Below, in pieces: positions 52,382 to 61,281 of a stretch of 64,000 nucleotides of DNA. The notes below the pieces were generated by a model, which had not been told where the DNA came from, did not search any database, and was given only the letters and a program-made list of their open reading frames with translations. How positions within the stretch are numbered: position 1 is the stretch's first letter; each line of letters starts with the position of its first letter. Source of the DNA: Bradyrhizobium sp. LLZ17 (lineage in GTDB: Bacteria > Pseudomonadota > Alphaproteobacteria > Rhizobiales > Xanthobacteraceae). Both the position numbers and the translations under genes were made by a program. Where the stretch lies: the NCBI RefSeq assembly GCF_041200145.1, contig NZ_CP165734.1, positions 1,860,001 to 1,924,000 on the forward strand, in the 5' to 3' direction.

Positions 52382-54429
52382 GCCGCGACACTCTCGCCTG
52401 CGCGCGGCCGGTAGGCCGGCGCATCCGGAAACAGGCCGCGCCGGATACCGACGAGACCGATCAAGGCATCCTCGCGCGCGCTGTCATTGGGATCCCTGAC
52501 CGCCTGCGCCAGGGCAAGATCGACGTGCCGCAGCAGCTCAGCCGGCATTCCGCCGCCGGCATAGCTCCGGCACGCGATGGCGAGTTGATCCAACATGTCA
52601 TCGATGGCGGAAATGGTCGATACTGCGAGGCCATAGCGGGCGCGGCGGAGGTCGATGATATTGATCCCGATGCGGAGCTGGACGAGGCTATCGGCGTCGC
52701 GGCGATCGCTCTCCGAGAGGAACGCGATGCGCTGCACCAACAGCCCAAGCCGGTGTAGCATCAGGCCCGCGAACTCCGCGCGGTCGCGCCTGCCGCGCCG
52801 TTCAGCGGCCACCGCGATGGTTCTCCAGCTCGACAGCACCAGGCGATTGGCGATCCATTCCGCGCCCACCCCCCGCGCGATCCGCGTCACGAGCTCGGCG
52901 ATCACGACGCCGACGAAGAAAGCGACCGCTGAATTGGCATAGGACGCAAAGTCCGCGTTGTAAGTCGATTGCAGCGCGAGCAGCGTCGCCGTATTGGCCG
53001 CGAGCGCCATGCCCGTCCCGGCCGTTGCCGGCCGCGCGATCAACAAACCATAGAGCAGGAAAGTCGGCGCGAGCGCGACGATCAAGACTTCGATATGGGA
53101 GATCGCAGGCACCAGCGCGAACAGATAGACAGCGACGACCACGATGGCGACCAGCGACCACAGGCCAAAGCTGCGGATGAAGCGGGCCGGCTCGTCCTGC
53201 GCGGCGAAGAACGAGCAGGCAACGGCGGCCATCATGGGAGCCGACGCGCCGTCCGGCCAGCCGGTCCCGATCCAGAACGCGCAGCAGATCAGGATAGCGA
53301 TCGCGGCACCGACAGCCGACCACAGGGCGAGGCCGCGGTCGCGATGACGCACGGGCGCGGCGCCGGCTTCGGAGTGAAAGGCGAGATCGAGGGTCGAGAC
53401 GACGCGGTTCTCTCCGATCGCCCGGGTCAACGCACGACAGTCGCGCGAGAGGTCGACGAGCTCGCGCAACCGCGACAACAGGCTCGTGGTGATGATCCGC
53501 TCCCAGGAGGAGCTATCATCGAGCACCGCCTGCCGCTCCGCAATCATGGCGCGGATCCGCTCGGCCGGCTGCCGCGCGCCGATGTCGCTCACGATCCACT
53601 GCGCCAGATCGTCCAGAAGCCGCTTCGGCTCGCTCTGCCGCCGCAACCCCTCCTCGCCCAGCGCGGCCAGCCTGTCCTCAAGAGAAGCGATCACCGGCAG
53701 CAGCATCAGCATGCGCAACCGGATTTCGCCGAGGCCGATCACGGCATTGCGGTCCGTCAACCGGTCATAGGCGAGATGGGCTGAGAGCGTGTCGATCTCG
53801 ACAATGTCGGTCGCAAGCTTGAGGCGCTTGCTGCGGCGCATCTCGTTGGCGCCCTCGCGCAGCAACACGAGCTGACTGAGACGGCGCGCATCCAACAGCC
53901 AGCTGTCGATGCGGTTAGCGACCGCCGGCGCGACGCTTCGGGGAAAGACAATGGTCGAGACCAGACTGGCGCAGATGATTCCGAGCGAGATCTCCTCGAC
54001 ACGCGCGACTGCGGTGTCGAAAATCGCGCCAGGTTCTGACACCGCGGGAAAGCCGATCAGCGCAACAGTGTATCCGGCCAGCATGAAGAGGTAGCTGCGT
54101 GGTGTGCCGTCGAGCAGCGAAACGTAAAGGCAGAGCCCGACCCAGAGCGAGATCGCGAGGCACAAGAGTTCGGGGGCATCGATCAGGTTCGGCACCAGCG
54201 CCACCGTCACGGTCGCGCCGACCAGCGTGCCCATGACGCGGAAGAAGGCCTTCGAGCTGGTCGCGCCGGCGAGCGGCTGAGAGGTGATGTACACGGTCGC
54301 CATCGCCCAATAGGGCCGCGGCAGGTCCATGGCGAGCGCGATGACGAGCGCCAGCATCGACGCGGCAAACGTCTTCAAGGCGAAAATGAGGTCCGCGTGG
54401 CGGACCAAAAACGGCTCTTGCGCGCGCAT
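52378..54429 (-). CDS. FUSC-family aromatic acid efflux pump (AaeB-like)
   Basis: 683-residue inner-membrane protein. Two sets of hydrophobic segments at ~15-160 and ~370-520 surround a cytoplasmic domain, as in AaeB/FUSC. The N-terminal FALKTFAASMLALVIALAMDLPRPYWAMATVYITSQPLAGATSSKAFFRVMGTLVGATV is typical. In E. coli AaeAB exports p-hydroxybenzoate and related acids. Here it lies upstream of aromatic-acid catabolic genes, which fits a safety valve for aromatic acids. Confidence 0.92.
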   Translation of the reverse strand: MRAQEPFLVRHADLIFALKTFAASMLALVIALAMDLPRPYWAMATVYITSQPLAGATSSKAFFRVMGTLVGATVTVALVPNLIDAPELLCLAISLWVGLCLYVSLLDGTPRSYLFMLAGYTVALIGFPAVSEPGAIFDTAVARVEEISLGIICASLVSTIVFPRSVAPAVANRIDSWLLDARRLSQLVLLREGANEMRRSKRLKLATDIVEIDTLSAHLAYDRLTDRNAVIGLGEIRLRMLMLLPVIASLEDRLAALGEEGLRRQSEPKRLLDDLAQWIVSDIGARQPAERIRAMIAERQAVLDDSSSWERIITTSLLSRLRELVDLSRDCRALTRAIGENRVVSTLDLAFHSEAGAAPVRHRDRGLALWSAVGAAIAILICCAFWIGTGWPDGASAPMMAAVACSFFAAQDEPARFIRSFGLWSLVAIVVVAVYLFALVPAISHIEVLIVALAPTFLLYGLLIARPATAGTGMALAANTATLLALQSTYNADFASYANSAVAFFVGVVIAELVTRIARGVGAEWIANRLVLSSWRTIAVAAERRGRRDRAEFAGLMLHRLGLLVQRIAFLSESDRRDADSLVQLRIGINIIDLRRARYGLAVSTISAIDDMLDQLAIACRSYAGGGMPAELLRHVDLALAQAVRDPNDSAREDALIGLVGIRRGLFPDAPAYRPRAGESVAA

Positions 54430-54608
54430 GATTATTGCGCCTCTGATGTCTTGGCTTCGTGCAGGCGGCTCGCCCGCTGCTCAATGCGCCGGAGCGTCTC
54501 AAACGTTATTGCAAGTTCCTCGGTTCCAATATCCTTCAGCAGGATCGCGCTGCGCGGCGCTCGCCGGCCAACTACTCCACGGACTGCGGACCGCGCCAGG
54601 CCCTCGGC

Positions 54609-55520
54609 TCAGTGCACCACGTACACATCCGGATCAAAGCTCGAGCTCGGCTTCTTGAAGGCGTTGCGCAGAGCCGGCGACATCGGGACGTTGTAGTTCA
54701 GCCCGTTCGGCGGCGTCGGCGATTCCAGCCACTTCCTGTACAACACCTCTATTTCCGGGCTGGCGTAGAGTTCAGCCGTGGCGCGATCGGCCAGCGCCTT
54801 GAACGGAGCATCCTCGCGCCGCAGCATGATCCCGTAGGGCTCGGGCTTGGAAAATGTTTCCTCGCTGATCATGAAGAGCGCCGGCTCCTTCGAGCGCGCG
54901 ATCGCGACCGCAAGCTGCACGTCGTCAAGCGCGTAGGCCTGGGCGCGATCGGTTTCGAGCAACAGGAAGGCCTCGGCCTGATCCTTGGCCGGCATCAGGT
55001 TGATGCCGAGATTGCGCTCGGTGTTGATCTTGGCGAGCTGTGTCAAGTTGACCGACCCCGCCACCGCCGTGACGGACTTGCCCTTGAGATCGTCGATCGT
55101 GGTGATCTTCGCGACCTTCTTGGCGGCAAATCGCGTCGCACTGAGGAAATGCGTGTTGGTGAAGGCGACCTGCTTCTGGCGGTCGGCATTGTTAGTGGTC
55201 GCCGAGCAATGCAGGTCGAGCGTACCGTTGACCATCAGAGGGATGCGATTCGACGACGTCACTGGCAGGAATTCGACCGCGATATCGGGCGTGCCGAGCT
55301 GCTTCTTCACCGCGTCCACGATCTTGAGGCAGATATCGATGGCAAAGCCGACCGGCTTCTGGTCGCCATCCAGATAGCTGAAGGGTACGGACGCCTCCTG
55401 ATAGCCAAGCGTGATCTTCTTCGTGTCCTTGACCTTCTGAAGCGTACCCGACAGGTCGTCGGCCGAGGCGGCGCCCGCAAGACAAGTGACGGCTAGGAGA
55501 ACGGTGGGTAGAAGACGCAT
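54609..55520 (-). CDS. Amino acid ABC transporter substrate-binding protein (orphan)
   Basis: 303-residue type 2 periplasmic binding protein of the GltI/family 3 group. A signal peptide (LLPTVLLAVTCLAGAASA-DD) is followed by LSGTLQKVKDTKKITLGYQEASVPFSYLDGDQKPVGFAIDICLKIVDAV and SATTNNADRQKQVAFTN, typical of glutamate/aspartate-binding proteins. No permease or ATPase gene is near, so it either serves a transporter elsewhere or works as a sensor. Gaps of 179 and 169 bases surround it. Confidence 0.92.
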   Translation of the reverse strand: MRLLPTVLLAVTCLAGAASADDLSGTLQKVKDTKKITLGYQEASVPFSYLDGDQKPVGFAIDICLKIVDAVKKQLGTPDIAVEFLPVTSSNRIPLMVNGTLDLHCSATTNNADRQKQVAFTNTHFLSATRFAAKKVAKITTIDDLKGKSVTAVAGSVNLTQLAKINTERNLGINLMPAKDQAEAFLLLETDRAQAYALDDVQLAVAIARSKEPALFMISEETFSKPEPYGIMLRREDAPFKALADRATAELYASPEIEVLYRKWLESPTPPNGLNYNVPMSPALRNAFKKPSSSFDPDVYVVH

Positions 55521-55689
55521 CGGGAGCTCCTCGAGGGCTGCGCCTCCGTGCCGGGCGCAATCGAACGGTTGTTAGCGCAGACACCCGCCTGCCGCCAGAC
55601 CAGCTTGCGTGTATCAGCTACAGCGGTTTCGATGCGATCAACGGCCCTTCGTCCCCGCACGCGGCCCGGCTCAATCGACGAGACGCCCG

Positions 55690-56109
55690 TTACGCGTCGA
55701 TGCCTCGCTGCACCAGAATGCGCTCGGCACTGTCGTTCCAGACATCCATCTTCACGATCTGGCCGCTCCTGACCACGAAGCGATCGACATAGCGATTGCC
55801 CTCGAAGGGCGTGCCGTCCATCCACTCGCCATAGAGCGTGCCGATGCTGTAGACGACGGTCTCGACCGCGCCCGGACAGACGTCGAAGCGGTCCATCTTC
55901 TTCTTGACCCAGCGATAGCGCTTGGCGTTGAAGCCGGTCGGCCCGCGCGGGTGATCGAACTCGCTCCCGCCGGTAAAGGTGATCACCGTGCCCGACTTCA
56001 TGTAGGCTGCCGCGGCGTCGGGATCGGGAATCATCGATGCCGTGAGATAGGCTTCCACGATCTCGGCGTCCGACGAGGGCGCTTTTTCGCTTTTCGCGGT
56101 GATGGACAT
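55690..56109 (-). CDS. NTF2-like (SnoaL-type) protein
   Basis: 139-residue cone-fold protein of the NTF2/SnoaL superfamily, recognised from DAEIVEAYLTASMIPDPDAAAAYM, the FTGG-S loop, and the strand pattern YSIGTLYGEWMDGTPFEGNRYVDRFVVRSGQIVKMDVWND. Members include polyketide cyclases and dehydratases, but many are of unknown role. ATG 56109 is chosen; longer in-frame sequence has no similarity. Divergent from the amidohydrolase gene 145 bases away, so the two may be co-regulated. Confidence 0.8.
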   Translation of the reverse strand: MSITAKSEKAPSSDAEIVEAYLTASMIPDPDAAAAYMKSGTVITFTGGSEFDHPRGPTGFNAKRYRWVKKKMDRFDVCPGAVETVVYSIGTLYGEWMDGTPFEGNRYVDRFVVRSGQIVKMDVWNDSAERILVQRGIDA

Positions 56110-56254
56110 GGCGGTATCTCCCCGAAGAAATTCGCGAAATACTACCGTCCAAGTCAGGGAAAGCACGCATATATTTTGATCAAATCCCCCGTTACATTGC
56201 CGCCGACCCGAAGTCGTCGCTGATTGCCACAAGTCGCACCCGAAGATTCATTGC

Positions 56255-57496
56255 ATGACCACCGACACCGCCTTCGACCTTGTCTTCCGCAACGCCCTGT
56301 TGCGATCATCCGCCACACCCGTCGATATCGGCGTGAAAGGCGGCCGGATCGCTGCGATTGAGCCCCGGCTTGCCTGCGACGCGGTGGAGATCGATGTCAG
56401 CGGCCGATTGGCCCTGCCCGGCTTCGTCGACACTCACATCCATCTCGACAAGGCCTGCCTGCTCGAGCGCTGCGGGCACAATCACGGCAGTCTCGGCGAT
56501 GCCATCCGCGCCGTGTCTGCCATGAAACGGGATTTCAGCGTCGAGGATGTCTATGCACGGGGCGCCAGGGTGATCGAGCGCGCGATCGTGCACGGCACGA
56601 CCCGCATGCGCACTCATGTCGAGATTGATCCGCGCATCGGCTTGCGCAGCCTCGAGGCCGTGAAAGCGCTGAAGCGGGACTATGCCTGGGCGCTCGACCT
56701 CTCGATCTGCGTCTTTCCGCAGGAGGGCTTGACCAACGATCCCGGCAGCCAAGAGCTGCTGGTGCAGGCGTTGCGCGACGGCGGTGAGGTGATCGGCGGC
56801 TGCCCCTATACCGACACCGACCCCAACGCGCATCTCGCGCGCGTTTTCGATCTCGCGCGGGAATTCGACGTCGACGTCGATCTTCATCTCGACTTCGACC
56901 TCGACCCCTCCTGGTGCCATCTGGACGAAGTCTGCCGGCAGACCGAACGGCACAATTATCAGGGGCGCGTCGCGATCGGCCATGCCACAAAGCTCTCGGC
57001 GTTGCCGCCGGAGCGGCTGAAGGCGGCCAGCGCTCAACTGGCGCAAGCCGGCGTCGCCGTTACCGTACTGCCGGCGACCGATCTCTACCTGATGGGACGT
57101 GAGGCCACCCACAACGCGCCGCGCGGGCTGACGCTCGCGCACAAGCTCGCCGGCGACGGCGTCGTCTGCTCGGTCGCGACCAACAACGTGCTCAATCCTT
57201 TCACGCCGTTTGGGGACGCCTCGCTGCTGCGGATGGCGAACCTCTACGCCAACATCGCCCACGCCTCGATCGGCGACTTCGATACCTGCCTTGATCTCGT
57301 CACCGACCTGCCGGCACGGCTGATGAACCTCGGGGATTACGGCATCGAGATCGGCAAGCCTGCCGATCTCGTCGTGCTCGACATAAAAGACAGCCGTTTC
57401 GCCATCGCCGAACTGCCGGATGTCGTGATGGGCTTCAAGAGCGGTCGGCAGACCTTTGAGCGGCAGCGGCCCCACCTGTTCCGCCCCGGCCCCTGA
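56255..57496 (+). CDS. Amidohydrolase family protein, cytosine deaminase-like
   Basis: 413-residue amidohydrolase of the cytosine deaminase/TRZ-ATZ group. HxH metal motif in THIHLDKACLLE (~61-63), central HVEIDP and the HLDFDLDP segment, and GHATKLSAL with the metal histidine. Where most members have a catalytic aspartate (D in GHDD or TDN), this has ATNNVLNPFTPFGD, with Asn at that place. It would hydrolyse a cyclic amide or deaminate a heterocycle. No adjacent transporter; it is divergent from the NTF2-like gene. Confidence 0.85.
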   Translation: MTTDTAFDLVFRNALLRSSATPVDIGVKGGRIAAIEPRLACDAVEIDVSGRLALPGFVDTHIHLDKACLLERCGHNHGSLGDAIRAVSAMKRDFSVEDVYARGARVIERAIVHGTTRMRTHVEIDPRIGLRSLEAVKALKRDYAWALDLSICVFPQEGLTNDPGSQELLVQALRDGGEVIGGCPYTDTDPNAHLARVFDLAREFDVDVDLHLDFDLDPSWCHLDEVCRQTERHNYQGRVAIGHATKLSALPPERLKAASAQLAQAGVAVTVLPATDLYLMGREATHNAPRGLTLAHKLAGDGVVCSVATNNVLNPFTPFGDASLLRMANLYANIAHASIGDFDTCLDLVTDLPARLMNLGDYGIEIGKPADLVVLDIKDSRFAIAELPDVVMGFKSGRQTFERQRPHLFRPGP

Positions 57497-57506
57497 TCCG
57501 CTCCTC

Positions 57507-58019
57507 ATGCATATCTGCATTGAAGCGTGGCGGATTGCCACGTCATTTCCGTTCGATGTTACCGCTGATCGTTCTTTTATTCCGAATCCTGTAGAACACC
57601 GGATAGTCGATCCGCACGGATTGCCGATAGCTGCACGCATTGTCAGTCCAGCGGCGCCGGTCAAAGCAGAACCTGCGCTGGCGCTTGCGTTTCGGGAAAG
57701 CATCGACGTGTTCAGCGCGTTCAGCAGCATCGACCATGACGCCATTCGAACGAGAACGCCGACCGAGGCTGCGGTGAAACGGCTCGACGGCATCGGGCAT
57801 GTCCTGTCCGAGCTCGATCTGGCCGGCGTCCGGACGCAGGATGACCTGACGCGCATGCTCCTGACGCTCGACACCGCCGACAAGTGCATTCGTGCGATCT
57901 GCGCAGAGTTCCGCGTCGAAGCCGTGAGCGATCGGCTGGCCCGCAAGGCTGAAAACCTGATGGTGCTGATCGAACGCGCGCGCGACGATCTCACCGGCTG
58001 TCGCATGTCAAAATCCTGA
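57507..58019 (+). CDS. Hypothetical protein
   Basis: 170-residue ORF (MHICIEAWRIATSFPFDV..., RLARKAENLMVLIERARDDLTGCRMSKS), beginning 10 bases after the amidohydrolase stop. The second half (~90-165) is helical and regular, typical of a real protein; the first half has lower coding quality, so translation may start later, for example at a GTG within. No family recognised. Confidence 0.5.
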   Translation: MHICIEAWRIATSFPFDVTADRSFIPNPVEHRIVDPHGLPIAARIVSPAAPVKAEPALALAFRESIDVFSAFSSIDHDAIRTRTPTEAAVKRLDGIGHVLSELDLAGVRTQDDLTRMLLTLDTADKCIRAICAEFRVEAVSDRLARKAENLMVLIERARDDLTGCRMSKS

Positions 58020-58031
58020 GCAGGATGCCGC

Positions 58032-58952
58032 CTACCCCTCGCGCTTGATCTTCGCCAGGATACGATCCGCCTCGGTGCGCCAATCGGCACTGCGGGCAAA
58101 CTCCTTGGTCCCCTTCGCGCCGAACAGGCCTTCGTCGGCGAGATCGGCCACCCAGGCTTGCCGTTCGGCCGTGCCCTGCGCGGACCACGGCGTCAGCCCC
58201 ACCTCGCGCACGGTCTCTGCGACCTCGCGCACCTCCTCGGCACGGCGGCGGCCGTGCTCGATCACCCGCTGAAAGAAATAGGCGCCCTGCTTTTCCCAGT
58301 TGATCGCGGGGAACGTCTCCGTCAGCGACGCCAGCACTGCGTCCTCGACGCCGTAGGCACGCGCCGTTGTAAAACTTTCGATGACCATGGCCTCGAGCCC
58401 CTTGATCATGATGCTGCGGCACATTTTGACCGCCGAGGACACCCCAAGCCGGTCGCTCGCGACCTTCGCCGCGAAGCCGATCGCATTTAGCAGCGGCTCG
58501 AGCTCCCTCGCGCCGGGACCGCCGAGCAGGAGCGGCACCTTGATGCGATAGGGCGGCACCGAGGTCATCACGGCGCCCTCGACGTAACGACCGCAGGCGG
58601 CGTCGATCAGCGCCGCGGCGCGCTGCTTGGCACCGGGCGAGGCCGAGTTGAAATCAAGGAACCAAGTGCCCTGGTTGATAGCACCAGAGCAGGCTGCTGC
58701 GACCGGCACGGCCTGGCTGGCAGTGACGGCAGAGACGATGAAGTCGGACTTTGCCGTCAGCTCGGCGTGAGACGCTGTCAGCTCGACGCCGAACTTCGTC
58801 GCGTGCTCTCTCAGCGATGCGCCTTGACCGCTTCCCAGCTTGATGTCGAATGCGGCGACCTTGATCTCCTGCTGGCGCAAATCCTCGGCCAGAATTTTGC
58901 CGACTTCGCCATAGCCGACCAACCCGATCTGCCATCGTTTCGGATCCACCAT
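58032..58952 (-). CDS. NAD(P)-binding dehydrogenase with DUF1932 domain
   Basis: 306-residue protein of the 6-phosphogluconate dehydrogenase/3-hydroxyisobutyrate dehydrogenase superfamily. The NAD motif is GLVGYGEVGKILAEDL at ~10-25. The C-terminal DUF1932 helical domain includes GVSSAVKMCRSIMIKGLEAMVIES, with the catalytic-type lysine in SAVKMCRS. It is the last gene of the lower protocatechuate-cleavage operon. It could take the place of the CHMS dehydrogenase (LigC) step or act on a branch, which is inference. It overlaps the Pht5-like gene by one base (TGATG). Confidence 0.85.
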   Translation of the reverse strand: MVDPKRWQIGLVGYGEVGKILAEDLRQQEIKVAAFDIKLGSGQGASLREHATKFGVELTASHAELTAKSDFIVSAVTASQAVPVAAACSGAINQGTWFLDFNSASPGAKQRAAALIDAACGRYVEGAVMTSVPPYRIKVPLLLGGPGARELEPLLNAIGFAAKVASDRLGVSSAVKMCRSIMIKGLEAMVIESFTTARAYGVEDAVLASLTETFPAINWEKQGAYFFQRVIEHGRRRAEEVREVAETVREVGLTPWSAQGTAERQAWVADLADEGLFGAKGTKEFARSADWRTEADRILAKIKREG

Positions 58953-59821
58953 CAGTTCAATCCTCGTGTGGTCTCGTCGAAGAGCTCCTCGACCGCATAG
59001 CGGCGCGGGATCAGCGCCTGCTGGAATGCATAGTCGACGATCAGCTCCAACGGCTTTCTGTTCGCCTCAACGCCGAACGGAACAAGGTCCGGCGTTGCGA
59101 CAGGCCCCACCTGCAATTTGTTCTGCTTGAGCAGATCATATACACCCGCGGCCACCTTGGGATGCGCCTTCGCAAGTTTCCCAGTCACGACCACGAGATG
59201 ATTGACCGGGACGACGCCGCGCCGCGCATACCATTTGGCGGCTTCTGCGGTCGGGTCGGGGAATAACGGTTTCAGCCGCGCATCGTTCGAGGCCTCGCCG
59301 AGGACCGCGTCGAGCTCGCCATCCAGCAGCATCTGCAAGATGTTCTTGTCCGCGGGCGCGCGCTCGGTGGTGTCGACATATTCGGCGACGTGCGGATCCT
59401 CAAACGTGACCCAGCGGATCTTATCGAGATCGACGCCGTAGTCGTTGGCGAGGATTCCCCTGATCCAGGCGCCCGTCGTCGTCGTGAAGGAGCGAATGCC
59501 GACGCGCTTGCCTTCGAGATCGGACGGCCGGAGCGTTCCCCGCGCGGGATTGTACAGCGCGTAAGCGTGCTGGAAGCGGCCGAGCATGGTCGCCGGCAGC
59601 AGCACCAGCGGCTTGCCGTGCGCCTTCGCCATCAGATAGGTGACGATCGCCATCTCGCAGACGTCAAACGCCTGCTCGCGCACCATGGGCTTGAACGCCT
59701 TATTGGTCGGCGTGTACGTGACGAAGTCGAGATCGAAGCGGTCGGAACGGAGTTCGCCACTCTTCACCGCCTCGACATGGGGATGATTGCCAAGCACGGC
59801 CTTCAGCCTGAGACGATCCAT
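58952..59821 (-). CDS. 4,5-dihydroxyphthalate decarboxylase (Pht5)-like, PBP-fold protein
   Basis: 289-residue protein of the periplasmic-binding-protein-like fold that has no signal peptide, in agreement with Pht5-type enzymes, which are cytoplasmic. N-terminal LRLKAVLGNHPHVEAVKSGEL and the segment RVGIRSFTTTTGAWIRGILANDYGVDLDKIRWV are typical. Pht5 decarboxylates 4,5-dihydroxyphthalate to protocatechuate, which is the substrate of the pathway encoded upstream. Some homologues are annotated only as ABC-type binding proteins, so the activity is not proven. Confidence 0.78.
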   Translation of the reverse strand: MDRLRLKAVLGNHPHVEAVKSGELRSDRFDLDFVTYTPTNKAFKPMVREQAFDVCEMAIVTYLMAKAHGKPLVLLPATMLGRFQHAYALYNPARGTLRPSDLEGKRVGIRSFTTTTGAWIRGILANDYGVDLDKIRWVTFEDPHVAEYVDTTERAPADKNILQMLLDGELDAVLGEASNDARLKPLFPDPTAEAAKWYARRGVVPVNHLVVVTGKLAKAHPKVAAGVYDLLKQNKLQVGPVATPDLVPFGVEANRKPLELIVDYAFQQALIPRRYAVEELFDETTRGLN

Positions 59822-59845
59822 CCGCCCACTCCGCTTCTCTTCGCC

Positions 59846-60529
59846 CTAGACGTCCTCGGGATTGTCGACGTAAACGAGCCCGGCTTTCGCCAGGGCGTCG
59901 CGCATGCCGTACATATCGAGGCCAAGCTCGCCCGAGGCGAGTCGCTCGCGCTTGCCGCCCTCGTCCGCGTTGCGCTTCTTCGCCTTCTCCGCGACTTCGA
60001 CGGCATCGCGCTTCCGCACCACCACGACGCCGTCGTCATCGGCCACGACGATGTCGCCGGGATCGACGTTGACGCCGGCGCAGACCACGGCAATGTTGAC
60101 CGAGCCAAGGGTCGCCTTGACCGTGCCCTTGGCCGACACTGCGCGCGACCACACTGGAAATTTCATCTCGTGCAGCGCTTTGACATCGCGGCAGCCGGCA
60201 TCGATGATCAGCCCCTGTACGCCGCGCGCCCTCAGCGAGGTCGCGAGCAGCTCACCGAACATGCCGTCGGTATTGTCGGTGGTGCAGCCGACGACGAGAA
60301 TGTCGCCCTTCCTGCACTGCTCGACGGCGACGTGGATCATCCAGTTGTCGCCAGGCTGCGCCAGCACGGTCACCGCAGGACCCGCAATCGCCGCGCCCGG
60401 CCACACCGGCCGCATATACGGCTTCATCAGGCCGATGCGACCGTAGGCCTCGTGCACGGTCGAAACTCCGTACTCCGCCATTCCAGCGGGATCGGCACGC
60501 TTGATGTTGCGAACGACGACGGGCTTCAT
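59846..60529 (-). CDS. ligK: 4-carboxy-4-hydroxy-2-oxoadipate aldolase/oxaloacetate decarboxylase
   Basis: 227-residue RraA-fold, metal-dependent aldolase (LigK/GalC/ProA) that splits CHA to pyruvate and oxaloacetate, the last step of the protocatechuate 4,5- and gallate pathways. Key segments: [48 protein letters not shown] with the R-D pair (R114-D115) that binds the enolate and metal, and [15 protein letters not shown]. The start at 60529 overlaps the hydratase stop (ATGA); the long frame upstream is noise. Confidence 0.93.
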   Translation of the reverse strand: MKPVVVRNIKRADPAGMAEYGVSTVHEAYGRIGLMKPYMRPVWPGAAIAGPAVTVLAQPGDNWMIHVAVEQCRKGDILVVGCTTDNTDGMFGELLATSLRARGVQGLIIDAGCRDVKALHEMKFPVWSRAVSAKGTVKATLGSVNIAVVCAGVNVDPGDIVVADDDGVVVVRKRDAVEVAEKAKKRNADEGGKRERLASGELGLDMYGMRDALAKAGLVYVDNPEDV

Positions 60530-61239
60530 GCCAGCTCCTCCGCGACCGTCGGGAACAGGCGCTGATAGGCCTCGCCATACGTCATGGGCATGCCGGTGTT
60601 GCGGCTGCCCTGGATGCCGCGGTTGAGCGCAACGCGCTCGTAATAGCCCCAGAGATGCTTTTGTGCGGCGAGGATCTGGAACGCCTCGTACTTCTCCTTC
60701 CAGACCTCGTCGATCTTGAGGAGCAGGTCCGGCTTGTAATTGCACTGCTCGGGCTGGTGCGGCTCGAACAGGAACACCGGCGGTGCCGAATATTTGTACT
60801 CCGCGCCGGGCTTGTGACCCATCGCCTGCGCGACCACGCGGGTCTCCTGCGCGAAATGCGCGGCATTCGGATGGTCGAAATTATAGGGGTCTTGCAGCGC
60901 GTGCGTCAGCACGAAACTCGGATTGAGCTCGCGGTAGATGTCGACCATGCGGTCGAAATGCGTTTCCGTCAGCTTTAGCGGATAGTCGCCGCAATCGAAG
61001 AACTCGATCTCGGCGCCGAGCAGCTTTGCGGCGCGCTCCGCCTCGTCCTTGCGGCCGGCCTTGACCGATTCCAGCGTCGCGCCCTTCTCCTTCCAGGCGA
61101 ACTGGCTCTCGCCGCGCTCACCAAAGGACATGCAGACGATCTTCATGCGATAGCCCTTCTTCGCATGCAGCGCGATGGCCCCTCCAGCGCGCCAGACGAA
61201 GTCGCCGGGATGGGCCGTGATCACGAGACCTGTTTTCAT
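60526..61239 (-). CDS. galB: PIG-L family 4-oxalomesaconate hydratase
   Basis: 237-residue PIG-L/LmbE-fold zinc protein. Metal motif A-H10-P-G-D13 and DHPNAAH downstream. Although the fold is that of deacetylases, GalB of Pseudomonas putida belongs here and adds water to 4-oxalomesaconate to give 4-carboxy-4-hydroxy-2-oxoadipate. The position directly before ligK, in an operon with LigI-like lactonases, supports this assignment rather than deacetylation. It overlaps ligK by 4 bases. Confidence 0.88.
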   Translation of the reverse strand: MKTGLVITAHPGDFVWRAGGAIALHAKKGYRMKIVCMSFGERGESQFAWKEKGATLESVKAGRKDEAERAAKLLGAEIEFFDCGDYPLKLTETHFDRMVDIYRELNPSFVLTHALQDPYNFDHPNAAHFAQETRVVAQAMGHKPGAEYKYSAPPVFLFEPHQPEQCNYKPDLLLKIDEVWKEKYEAFQILAAQKHLWGYYERVALNRGIQGSRNTGMPMTYGEAYQRLFPTVAEELA

Positions 61240-61281
61240 GGGACAAACTCCCCTCTTCTGTTCGTAAGCGTCATAGGCTCA

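Noticed and set aside
56306-58099. 597-codon open frame on the minus strand opposite the amidohydrolase
   Set aside because: It is the antisense shadow of a well-supported gene in high-GC DNA; its translation is low-complexity and resembles no family.
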